Of a DNA stretch of 64,000 nt, positions 1-7,695 are shown in pieces; the first letter of the stretch is position 1; the number at the start of each line of letters is the position of its first letter. Source of the DNA: REEB76 sp963774895 (GTDB lineage: Bacteria; Pseudomonadota; Gammaproteobacteria; Natronospirales; REEB76); NCBI GenBank assembly GCA_963774895.1, contig CAVZGN010000002.1, positions 62,001 through 126,000 on the forward strand, read 5' to 3'. A program made the position numbers and the translations under genes. The notes below the pieces were generated by a model that saw only the letters and a program-made list of their open reading frames with translations, had not been told where the DNA came from and ran no database searches.

Positions 1-488
1 CGCAGGGCCCGGTAACCGATGAGCCCGGCACACAGCAACGGCGCGGCATGGTCATCGGCGTAATTCTGCGGCAGACGCAGACAGTAGCGATTATCGGCAA
101 CCACATATTCGGCATAACCACCATCGCGGTCGTAACCGGTAAACTTCGCCTGATCGCACAGGTTCTCGCGACCACTGCGGCAATAGCCACACTGGCCGCA
201 ACTGCCGGCCAGCCAGGGTACGCCCAGGCGCTCGCCCGGTTTGAAGCCGCTCACACCGGCGCCCACTGCCGCCACGCGGCCGACGATCTCATGGCCAAGG
301 ATCAACGGCAGTTTGCCCTGTGCGAGCTCACCATCGACGATATGCAAATCCGTGCGGCACACGCCGCAGGCCAGTACTTTCAGCAGCACTTCCCCGCTTC
401 CCGGTTTCGGCACGGCTAGCCGGCGTTCTACCAACGGCTCTCCGCGCCGCTCCTGTAGCATGGCCGTCATCTCAGCAGGAATATTCAT
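1..488 (-). CDS. Zinc-dependent alcohol dehydrogenase, N-terminal part
   Basis: This is the N-terminal ~162 residues of a medium-chain zinc alcohol dehydrogenase; the Rossmann half and C-terminus lie beyond the window's left edge. Read from an ATG at 488, it shows the catalytic zinc cysteine in CGVCRTDLH (C41), the GHE motif (H66, E67) and the four structural-zinc cysteines (about C97, C100, C103, C111), all intact. The family oxidises alcohols or reduces aldehydes with NAD(P) in the cytoplasm; the substrate cannot be told from this part. It starts 19 bp after the stop of the DUF3175 gene on the same strand, so the two are probably co-transcribed. Family is secure, function is not. Confidence 0.9.
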   Translation of the reverse strand, partial: MNIPAEMTAMLQERRGEPLVERRLAVPKPGSGEVLLKVLACGVCRTDLHIVDGELAQGKLPLILGHEIVGRVAAVGAGVSGFKPGERLGVPWLAGSCGQCGYCRSGRENLCDQAKFTGYDRDGGYAEYVVADNRYCLRLPQNYADDHAAPLLCAGLIGYRAL

Positions 489-507
489 GGATCAGACATC
501 CGCCTCT

Positions 508-828
508 TCACGGATTCGCGGGTTTGCCGTACAGCCGGCGTAACTCGTCCTTAGCTTTCTCGAGTACTGCACGCCGTTTCCGGTCCAGCTGTTTACCCGC
601 ACGGTTGATGTAAAAACTCAGCATGGACATGGCCGAACGGAAGGGCGATGACTTGCGCGCCTGGCTGTTCTCCGCCGAACGTCGCAGGGAACCTGCGATC
701 TTCGCCGGGTCCTTCCAGGAGAACACGCCTTCCTCCAGGACCAGCGCATGGCTGTTGCGCGTGACCATCCCAGACCATTTGCGCGGTTGTGTATTTTGCG
801 CTGAGCGTCGTTTCATGAGACTGACCAT
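508..828 (-). CDS. DUF3175 family protein
   Basis: A 106-residue basic protein matching the DUF3175 pattern: a KWSGMVTRNSHALVLEEGVF segment, then the Lys-Ser-Ser-Pro-Arg-Ser stretch, SMLSFYINRAGK, and a C-terminal KDELRRLYG. The whole family is about this size, so it is full length. The biochemical role of DUF3175 is not known. An alternative ATG lies at 816; neither start has a good ribosome-binding site. It is followed at once by the alcohol dehydrogenase gene on the same strand. Family assignment is by remembered consensus, not a profile search. Confidence 0.8.
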   Translation of the reverse strand: MVSLMKRRSAQNTQPRKWSGMVTRNSHALVLEEGVFSWKDPAKIAGSLRRSAENSQARKSSPFRSAMSMLSFYINRAGKQLDRKRRAVLEKAKDELRRLYGKPANP

Positions 829-912
829 TGATATGCATCAGTTAGACGCAGAATACACTTGACCGGATAACACTGCGTTGATCTGTGTCAGAAAACCGGG
901 TTTGCCGGCAGA

Positions 913-1791
913 TTACCCGTCTTTTTTTGTTAACTGCTTGCGAATCAACTTCAGTTCACGCCGGCGTTCGGCGCTGGTTTTCGGGTAACTCATCTTCAGA
1001 CTATCGAACGTATCCAGGATGATCCGGGATACGATTAGCCGTGCGTTCTCCTTGTCGTCGGCCGGCACTACATACCAAGGGGCGTCCTTGGTGCTGGTCG
1101 CACTCAGGCATTCCTCATAGGCCTGCATGTACTGTTTCCAGAATTTCCGCTCCTGCACATCTGCCAAACTGAATTTCCAGTTTTTTTCCGGTTCATCGAT
1201 ACGGGCCAGGAAACGCTTGCGCTGCTCTTCCTTGGAAAGATGCAGATAGAACTTGATGATGCGGATGCCATTGCTGTGCAGGTGGCGTTCCAGATTATTT
1301 ATCGAACGGTAGCGGTTGCGCCAGATCATCATTTCATCATGCGGCGCGTCCGGGAGTCCTTCGCTCTGGAGTAATTCGGGATGCACCCGCACGATCAGCA
1401 CTTCCTCATAGTAGGACCGGTTGAAGATTCCGATGTGGCCGCGCTCCGGGAGATTGCGGGTGGAACGCCACAGAAAATCGTGCTGCAGTTCGGCGGGACT
1501 GGGATGCTTGAAGCTGTACACCTGGCAACCCTGCGGATTGACCCCGGACATCACGTGCTTGATGGCGCCGTCCTTGCCGGCGGCATCCATGGCCTGGAAT
1601 ATGATCAGGATGGCATGACGGTTGGATGCGTACAATAGCTGCTGTTGTGTACTCAGCTGTGCGACATGCTCTGCCAGTAATTTCTGATACTGATCCTTGG
1701 ACTTATATACAGGTGCAACGAGCGTGTGCCACTTGCGGAGATTGACCTTGTCACCCTCATGTACGCGAAAATCATTCGAATCGATTTTCAT
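913..1791 (-). CDS. ppk2: Polyphosphate kinase 2 family (polyphosphate:nucleotide phosphotransferase)
   Basis: A 292-residue PPK2-family enzyme that moves phosphate between polyphosphate and nucleoside mono- or diphosphates. The Walker A-like motif AMDAAGKDG (residues ~67-75) and the Walker B-like NRSYYEEV region are intact, followed by the lid-type HLSKEEQRKRFLARIDEP segment. The MDAAGKDG form resembles the PPK2 group that acts on AMP/ADP, but specificity is inferred. The frame stays open up to 1872, but the added 27 residues are low-complexity and overlap an MscS remnant; the ATG at 1791 begins MKIDSNDFRVHEGDKV, the normal family N-terminus. Cytoplasmic. Confidence 0.92.
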   Translation of the reverse strand: MKIDSNDFRVHEGDKVNLRKWHTLVAPVYKSKDQYQKLLAEHVAQLSTQQQLLYASNRHAILIIFQAMDAAGKDGAIKHVMSGVNPQGCQVYSFKHPSPAELQHDFLWRSTRNLPERGHIGIFNRSYYEEVLIVRVHPELLQSEGLPDAPHDEMMIWRNRYRSINNLERHLHSNGIRIIKFYLHLSKEEQRKRFLARIDEPEKNWKFSLADVQERKFWKQYMQAYEECLSATSTKDAPWYVVPADDKENARLIVSRIILDTFDSLKMSYPKTSAERRRELKLIRKQLTKKDG

Positions 1792-1810
1792 TTTTACCCT
1801 CGCATCGGGA

Positions 1811-2044
1811 TCAGGTGATATAGATGATGAACGCCACCTGGAAAACCAGGACTCTGAGAAATTGAGTGACAAATTTCAGCGCGGTTAGGTCAGACAGATG
1901 CGCCCGGCTGCGGTCGGCGACGACTCGTACCACCCGGGCACCGATGAATGCCAGCACCAATAATATCAACCCATACGTCAAGGCACCCAGGAAATGTATG
2001 GGATCAAAAAAATCCGAGAGCGTATGTGGAAAAATACTATTCAT
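1811..2044 (-). pseudogene. Truncated MscS-type mechanosensitive channel remnant
   Basis: A 77-residue open frame encodes two hydrophobic segments (GALTYGLILLVLAFIGARVV and FLRVLVFQVAFIIYI) joined by a basic, polar linker. This resembles the first part of a short MscS-like protein. It stops just where the family would continue into the pore helix, and nothing downstream in any frame restores the pore or beta domain before PPK2 begins about 20 bp further on. It therefore looks like a broken 5' fragment. With only the least conserved part left, a genuine small two-helix membrane protein cannot be excluded. Confidence 0.45.
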
Positions 2045-2175
2045 TGATGCCCATTGTTTCGATTGCTAATGTGATCTTACCTTTCCGTCGTTTGTTCCCG
2101 ACCCTACGCAGCCGTTCGACTCATAGCTTAGTTTCTGCATTTCTTATATGAAATAGCAGATGCAGTTCGCACCCG

Positions 2176-2664
2176 CTACTGAGCTTTATTACCCGCTGGC
2201 CTCCATTCCGGATTATCACCATCTAGCCACGCCCGTTTCGGAGGGCCTTTCTCCAAATCAAGCGTATTGCCTTCTTCCGGTTTAAATGGGAAATAGAGAG
2301 TCGCCCCAACTATCTTGGTTGGTGCCGACATAATGCCGTAATACTGCCCTAAGTAATTATTGCTATCATCGAAGATGAACAATCGAAGTGTTGCTCGACA
2401 CGACTCACCCCAAACGGTTCTCAAGAACCCTACTTTGTAGGTTTTGCCAGCGTGCGTATGTGCATCGCCCACATAAGTGAATGTCTCGTCCCAGAATCCA
2501 TTTTTCCAAGCGCCCAGGTCAATGTTACGAATCCGTGAATATAACGTGCTGGCTGTCGGTTCGCTGCCTACAACTATCCGCTGCTCGTTTGTGTTGTGGC
2601 ACGGCGGTTCGTCAGCTGATGCCAGTATCGGGATTAATAACGCGATTGCGACCAGCATCTTCAT
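2176..2664 (-). CDS. Secreted hypothetical protein
   Basis: A 162-residue protein starting MKMLVAIALLIPILASADEP: a short, clear Sec signal peptide with likely cleavage after ASA, so probably periplasmic. The frame is open to 2799, but only the start at 2664 puts the signal peptide at the N-terminus. The mature part has two cysteines (PPCHN and GESC) that might pair, and several aromatic beta-like strands. I do not recognise a family. It lies downstream of the DDAH-like gene on the same strand, with a gap of about 110 bp. Confidence 0.65.
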   Translation of the reverse strand: MKMLVAIALLIPILASADEPPCHNTNEQRIVVGSEPTASTLYSRIRNIDLGAWKNGFWDETFTYVGDAHTHAGKTYKVGFLRTVWGESCRATLRLFIFDDSNNYLGQYYGIMSAPTKIVGATLYFPFKPEEGNTLDLEKGPPKRAWLDGDNPEWRPAGNKAQ

Positions 2665-2774
2665 TACAGCGAACCCCGCGACTTTTGACCCGAGAAAACT
2701 GTAACTTTCATGGTTAGTATCTATGGCGGTCGAAGATCCGCTTTTGGCCGGATGCTTTTGTTCGCACCCATATG

Positions 2775-3539
2775 TTATACCTCGAAAATCAGGCTGCAAC
2801 AGGTTACGCCGCCTTCAGCCTTGGCCAGTTCTGAAGCATCCACGGTTCGTAAATCGATGCCTTGTGACACCAGCCTTTGCTGTGTCATCGGAAACGCCTC
2901 TGGATAGATCAGGGTTTTCCCGACCCGTACTGCGTTGGCGGCAAACGGTTCCGTTGGCGCTACGTCAATGAATCGCATATTGCCGAATGCTTTATCATCC
3001 ACCCATTTGCGGTTGATGAGCAGCGTGTGTTCGGCGACATGGGTTACGGCACTTTTCAGATGCAGGCAATCGTGCAAGTTAACCGCTGTTACGGTGTATC
3101 CGAAAGCTGAAAGGATATTGCGTAACCGATCTATGCCCTGCTGATTGCTGCGTTGCGACAGGCCCACATATAAAGATTTACCGACCTGTAATACATCACC
3201 ACCATCCAATGTGCCAGGTGCTTCGATATAAAACAGCTTGCGGTATTTTTTAAGGATTTCGGCGACTGCGGCGGTTTCAGGGCGCCGGGATTCCGCACCC
3301 GGGCGCGTGATCACCGCCAGCTCATCCAGCACCACAGCAGTATCCTCGACGAACACGGAATCCGGCAGTTCAAGTTCTGCCGGCAGTTTGATGAGGGTGC
3401 AGCCCAGTTCTGCCAATAGGGCTTCATAGTTCTCATGTTGCGCACGAGCGCGTTGCATATCGATGGGTTCACGCGCCAGATGTGTGAGTTCGCACTCGGT
3501 AATGCGCGCACTGATTCCGCGTGTGATGGCGATCAACAT
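2775..3539 (-). CDS. Dimethylarginine dimethylaminohydrolase-family protein
   Basis: A 254-residue member of the amidinotransferase/DDAH superfamily, which hydrolyses methylated arginines to citrulline and methylamines. The family markers are present: LPDSVFVEDTAVV (substrate and Asp/Glu loop), TLDGGDVL, the catalytic His in CLHLKSAV, and the catalytic Cys near the C-terminus in GGVTCCSL, where two cysteines are adjacent. The ATG at 3539 (MLIAITRGIS) matches the family start better than the extended frame from 3569. The physiological substrate in this organism is unknown; arginine-deiminase-like or other guanidine substrates are possible. Likely cytoplasmic. Confidence 0.88.
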   Translation of the reverse strand: MLIAITRGISARITECELTHLAREPIDMQRARAQHENYEALLAELGCTLIKLPAELELPDSVFVEDTAVVLDELAVITRPGAESRRPETAAVAEILKKYRKLFYIEAPGTLDGGDVLQVGKSLYVGLSQRSNQQGIDRLRNILSAFGYTVTAVNLHDCLHLKSAVTHVAEHTLLINRKWVDDKAFGNMRFIDVAPTEPFAANAVRVGKTLIYPEAFPMTQQRLVSQGIDLRTVDASELAKAEGGVTCCSLIFEV

Positions 3540-3922
3540 AGACGCTCGCTCCGAGCTAAATTGAACCACTGAATCTTCAATACTGCTTTGCAGAAGTTAG
3601 TATCTTGATGGACGCTATCTCTAAAATCCCTCACCCATCGGGAGACGACGACAGGGATAAAGAATGTAGGGCAACACGGGGAGCAGTTGCCGAGTGTGCC
3701 CGAAGGGCGGGTGAGGGTGCGAACCCGATACTAGCGTTCCGCGCCCATTAGCCCTTACCCCATTTAGGGTTCGCCGTCCTGCTACCCCTAAATGTCCAGG
3801 GCTGCCATCCCTGGCAGCCCGCTCATCGCTGCGCGATTCGCCCTCTACCGGCGGACGAGGGGAGTTAATATGCCTTCAGCAGAGGCTTTTAAGGTTACGC
3901 GAGATATTAGCGGATACATACA
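3540..3922. repeat. Palindrome-rich intergenic region
   Basis: No convincing gene is visible in these 383 bp. The region holds inverted repeats: CCCTCACCC at 3628-3636 pairs with GGGTGAGGG at 3709-3717, and GGGCTGCC pairs with GGCAGCCC around 3801-3820 as a tight hairpin. This resembles multi-copy intergenic repeats of GC-rich gammaproteobacteria, but only one copy is visible here, so repeat status is inferred. The second hairpin has no T-run, so it is not a clear terminator. Confidence 0.4.
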
Positions 3923-4414
3923 ATGCTGATGATTAAATGCATGGGTTGCGGCGGATTATTCGCCGACATCCAAGGCCCGACACACCGCTATATGGAATCC
4001 TGCCCCGGCTGCTGGGCAATTTACGGCGAAGTACTGGCTCGAGAGTACAGTAACCCGGCCTATTTCCAGGTGCACAGGCTCACGGTCGATGCCTATGCCG
4101 TACAGCATCCCGGCCGGCTTTCGCCGCAGAGCATCCAGTCGGTAGCCGTACATCTCATCCGCTTGTATCTGATATTCGAGACCGGTCTTGAGATGCAGCG
4201 GGCCAACGACGCCATCAAGGCCGCAGCCGACTCACGTATCTACACCTGGCTCACGCCGCCAGCCTCGTTGGGAAACATGACTGTGGCCGATGTCCATAAA
4301 GCCAAAGACGTCAACGAACATATGCAACGGGTGCGCGCCTGGGCCGAATCGGCGTGGGCCGCTTGGTCGCCCCATCATGCGACCATCCGCGCATGGCGAC
4401 CGGACGGTTTCTAG
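3923..4414 (+). CDS. DUF5946 family protein
   Basis: A 163-residue protein with an N-terminal zinc-binding-like CxxC pair: CMGCGG (residues ~6-10) and CPGCW (~27-31), with HRYMESCPGCW between. It is followed by HRLTVDAYAVQHPG, the hallmark of DUF5946, then a helical C-terminal half. Size and motif order fit the family; function is unknown. The last 4 bp overlap the end of the convergent Rieske oxygenase gene. Confidence 0.8.
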   Translation: MLMIKCMGCGGLFADIQGPTHRYMESCPGCWAIYGEVLAREYSNPAYFQVHRLTVDAYAVQHPGRLSPQSIQSVAVHLIRLYLIFETGLEMQRANDAIKAAADSRIYTWLTPPASLGNMTVADVHKAKDVNEHMQRVRAWAESAWAAWSPHHATIRAWRPDGF

Positions 4415-5496
4415 ACGCCGCCCTCCCGGTACGCTTTTCTGATTAGTTCCTGAAAATGGTGCACGCCGACTTCGCGCTTGGGTGACAAGCGACCCGCCTG
4501 GTAGGCGCCGGATTCCAGGCCCTGCTGCACCCGTTCGCAGATACCGATGTCCTCGCGCTGCACCTCATCGCTGAAGCGCAGGTCCTGTTCGATCATGTCG
4601 CGCACCGCGGCGGATTCGATATCCGCATAGTAGTAATCGAACACCACCCGGCATTGGCGCTGCGAGACCGGCAGCACCCGGTTGACTTGCAAGCGTCCCG
4701 GCAGGATGTTGAGCATCATGTTGGGGAAGATGAAGTAATAATGGGCTTCACCGGATTGATAGGGCCCCTGGGATCCATCCAGCGGGCTATGCTGCCAGGA
4801 ATACCAATCGGCTGTATGCGTGGTGTAGCTGCGGTAGTCCAGCAGCTTATTTAATCCCGGATGCACGTGCGGCAGATGATAGCCTTCCAGATAATTGTCT
4901 ACATACACTTTCCAGTTGCTGGCCATGTCATACGAGACCTGGGTATGGAAATGCAGCTGTGAAAAATTGACGGGCGCAACACGCTCTTGTATTCCAGCCA
5001 ATAAATTTTCGAGTTGCACGGCGGGTTTGGCCAGTGCCACGAATACTAAACCCTGCCATTCGCTCACCTGTACCGGATCCAGATGGATGCAGGCGATGTC
5101 GAAATCTTTGGCATCCTGCATCTCATGGGCCGCGCGCAGCTGGCCTTCGAGTGTGTAGGTCCAGCCGTGATACTTGCATTGCAACTGCCGGGCGTTGCCA
5201 CTCTCAAGCGCCAGCGGACCGGCGCGGTGTTTGCAGACATTGAAGAAAGCGCGCAGCACGCCATCGTTGCCGCGCACCACGATCACCGGTCTGCCTGCGA
5301 TCTCGTCGACCACATGATCGCCTACACCACCTAATTGCGTGGCGCGGCCAGCAAGTTGCCAGCTGTGCGCGAAGATCGTTTCCCGATCGAATGCATGGAA
5401 TTCAGGATCGGCATAGGCAGCAGCCGGCAGAGTGCGAGCCTGCTCCAGCGGTTGAGACCGACAGTCTTTTGGGTCGAGCCAAGCAGGTGTTTTCAT
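4411..5496 (-). CDS. Rieske-type aromatic ring-hydroxylating oxygenase, alpha subunit
   Basis: A 361-residue Rieske non-heme iron oxygenase. The N-terminal Rieske domain binds a 2Fe-2S cluster through C88, H90, C107 and H110 (FFNVCKHR and LQCKYHGW). The catalytic domain has the mononuclear-iron site in VDNYLEGYHLPHVH, with H207 and H212. Length and the EGYHLPHVHPGL motif resemble the choline/carnitine/betaine monooxygenase branch rather than classic naphthalene dioxygenases, so a quaternary-amine or small aromatic substrate is possible but unproven. No reductase or beta subunit is adjacent; an electron donor must come from elsewhere. It lies 10 bp downstream of the MFS pump on the same strand, so the two may be co-transcribed. 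Confidence 0.9.
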   Translation of the reverse strand: MKTPAWLDPKDCRSQPLEQARTLPAAAYADPEFHAFDRETIFAHSWQLAGRATQLGGVGDHVVDEIAGRPVIVVRGNDGVLRAFFNVCKHRAGPLALESGNARQLQCKYHGWTYTLEGQLRAAHEMQDAKDFDIACIHLDPVQVSEWQGLVFVALAKPAVQLENLLAGIQERVAPVNFSQLHFHTQVSYDMASNWKVYVDNYLEGYHLPHVHPGLNKLLDYRSYTTHTADWYSWQHSPLDGSQGPYQSGEAHYYFIFPNMMLNILPGRLQVNRVLPVSQRQCRVVFDYYYADIESAAVRDMIEQDLRFSDEVQREDIGICERVQQGLESGAYQAGRLSPKREVGVHHFQELIRKAYREGGV

Positions 5497-5506
5497 AGGT
5501 GATGCA

Positions 5507-6745
5507 TCAACCTGACGTTGCTTGTGCTGCCCGTTTCAGATGTCCGGGCCGGGTGGTATGCCAGGCGATGAAGGTCGCGATCACCAGCAGCAGCGCCGCC
5601 AGCAAGAAGGGCGCACCCGGTACATCCCAATTCGCATAGCGGCCGATAGCACCAGCAAACGTCTGGGTGAACAGCCCGGGACCAAAACAACTGGCGATGC
5701 CCATGATGCTGGAAAGAGCGCCCTGCAGTTGGCCCTGCTCGTTGGGTCCCACCAGTGGCGTCATGATGCCTTGGGCGGAGGGGCTCGAGATACCCCACAA
5801 AGACATCACCGGCACGCCGATCCAGAACAGCGCACCGCTGGAGGCAAAGCCGTAGATGGAAAACCCGGCGGCGCCGAACAGCAGACCCAGAGCCAGCGCG
5901 CGGCGTTCGCCGATCTTGCGCACAATGGGCCTCACCAGCCCGCCCTGCACGATGAATGCGCAGGCCCCCACACCCGCCAGCAGGTATCCCACCGAATCGG
6001 TGTTCCAGTGGAAACGGTAAGCCATGTAGAGCACGGCGGTGCTGGGCAGCACGGCATGCGCCAGGTCCATGAGCAGTGTGGAGCTGGCAAGCCCCGCGAG
6101 GATAGGGTGTGAGCGCAGCAGGATCAGCGAACCCACCGGGTTGGCGCGCTTCCAGGAAAACTTGCTGCGCTTGTCCTGCGGCAGGGATTCCGGCAACACG
6201 AAGTACCCATAGCTGGCGTTCAGCAGCGCCATTCCGGCCGCCACCCAGAACGGCAGGCGCGGCGAAATATGTCCGAGGATGCCGCCGATGGCCGGCCCCA
6301 GTACGAAGCCGACGCCGAAGGCCGCGCCGATCATGCCAAAAGCTGCGGCACGCTTGTCCTGCACCGTGACATCCGCGATGTAGGCGCCCGCAGTGCTGAT
6401 GCTGGCGGCAGTGATGCCCGAGATCACCCGCCCCACGAACAGCCAGGTGAGGTTGGGCGCCAGCGCCATGAGCAGGAAGTCGAGTCCCAAACCGCTACAG
6501 GAGATCAGGATCACCGTGCGCCGTCCGAAACGATCCGAGAGCGCACCCTGCAACGGTGAGAACAGGAACTGCATCAGCGCCCAGGCGGTGCCGAAAACGC
6601 CATAGATCTCGGCGGCGTGGACTGTGTTGCCGCCCATGAATTTCTCCACCAGCATGGGCAGCACCGGGATAATCATGCCGAAGGCCAGCATGTCGATGAC
6701 CACGGTAATGATGATGAAAGCCGTGGCGGCTTTGCGGTGGTTCAT
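5507..6745 (-). CDS. MFS efflux transporter, TetA-like
   Basis: A 412-residue, 12-helix major facilitator of the TCR/Tet drug:H+ antiporter branch in the inner membrane. Visible marks are IDMLAFGMIIPVLP in helix 1, the loop 2-3 signature GALSDRFGRRTVIL and the antiporter motif region GFVLGPAIGG in helix 5. The substrate is unknown; a true tetracycline pump cannot be claimed from motifs alone. It precedes the Rieske oxygenase by 10 bp and follows the DUF6159 gene by 27 bp, all on the minus strand. Confidence 0.88.
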   Translation of the reverse strand: MNHRKAATAFIIITVVIDMLAFGMIIPVLPMLVEKFMGGNTVHAAEIYGVFGTAWALMQFLFSPLQGALSDRFGRRTVILISCSGLGLDFLLMALAPNLTWLFVGRVISGITAASISTAGAYIADVTVQDKRAAAFGMIGAAFGVGFVLGPAIGGILGHISPRLPFWVAAGMALLNASYGYFVLPESLPQDKRSKFSWKRANPVGSLILLRSHPILAGLASSTLLMDLAHAVLPSTAVLYMAYRFHWNTDSVGYLLAGVGACAFIVQGGLVRPIVRKIGERRALALGLLFGAAGFSIYGFASSGALFWIGVPVMSLWGISSPSAQGIMTPLVGPNEQGQLQGALSSIMGIASCFGPGLFTQTFAGAIGRYANWDVPGAPFLLAALLLVIATFIAWHTTRPGHLKRAAQATSG

Positions 6746-6772
6746 GGCGCGTTTCGAAGCTGTGCAGCGGGT

Positions 6773-7615
6773 TCAGCGATTGGCTTTCAAGCGAAACGAC
6801 CCGGCGATCAGCTGGCTGTCGAAACCATCCGGCGCCTTGCCGTCCATAGCGTAACGGTAAATGGCCACCTGATAGATGGTCTGCAAGGCGGATTGCACCA
6901 GTGCCAGGGCTATCAAATAGATCACAATGAGCGGAACGATGACCACCAGGGTCACCGGACTGATGATAACGCTCAACAAGATAACAAGCGCCACCGGCAG
7001 GATGCCCAGCAACAGGAACACCAGGCCAAAGCTCACATTACCGATGAGCTGTTCACCCCAGGTGCGCTTGAGCATCTCCACCGAGCGTTTGTAGGAATCT
7101 ATCGGACCGTCACCCTCGGCCACCAGCACCGGCACCACCAGAAACGCGGTCACCGTCCAGGCCATGCCGAGCAAGCCGACCACGATCCTGCCGATGAACC
7201 CGACGCGCTCTTCGATCAGGCGCAACACGAAACCCACGGTGCTCGCGAGCAGTGCCCAGCCGAAAATCTGCGGCAACCGCTGCCAGGCGGCGCTCCATCC
7301 GTCGCCGAGCGTCGGCTGGTCGCCATGCATCTGCTTCAAAATGCAGGCAATCAGCGCCGAATTGCAAAAGATCATCACAAAATAACTGATGAAATAGAAA
7401 AGGAACAAAGCGAAATACATCTGGCGTGCGGGGTGATTCGGATCGCCTACGTAACGCTGGGCCTCGCCGCTGGAATACAACGGTACTCCGAACAACAGGA
7501 TCACGCACGCGAGCGCCACAGCCGAAACCAGCGGAAACAACATCAGCTTCTTGTCCTGCTTCAGCAGTTGCCACGATGCGCCCATCAACTGCCAAGTGCG
7601 TGCGAATTTCCCCAT
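6773..7615 (-). CDS. DUF6159 family membrane protein
   Basis: A 280-residue integral membrane protein. The N-terminus MGKFARTWQLMGASWQLLKQ is followed by about six hydrophobic segments, including LMLFPLVSAVALACVILLFG and a long pair near residues 190-240. The segment DSYKRSVEMLKRTWGEQLIGN between helices is typical of DUF6159. The role is unknown. It is the first gene of a possible minus-strand run with the MFS pump and Rieske oxygenase. Confidence 0.75.
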   Translation of the reverse strand: MGKFARTWQLMGASWQLLKQDKKLMLFPLVSAVALACVILLFGVPLYSSGEAQRYVGDPNHPARQMYFALFLFYFISYFVMIFCNSALIACILKQMHGDQPTLGDGWSAAWQRLPQIFGWALLASTVGFVLRLIEERVGFIGRIVVGLLGMAWTVTAFLVVPVLVAEGDGPIDSYKRSVEMLKRTWGEQLIGNVSFGLVFLLLGILPVALVILLSVIISPVTLVVIVPLIVIYLIALALVQSALQTIYQVAIYRYAMDGKAPDGFDSQLIAGSFRLKANR

Positions 7616-7695
7616 GGCCCGTTCTCCTTTGGAGACTAGTGCGCTTTAATATAAGCCAGAAACATACCGAAAGCGGCTTGAGCGGGTATTAAGCG

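Noticed and set aside
6617..7639. A 340-codon plus-strand open frame rich in His and Gln
   Set aside because: It lies opposite the MFS pump start and the DUF6159 gene; the composition is typical of antisense of membrane-protein codons.
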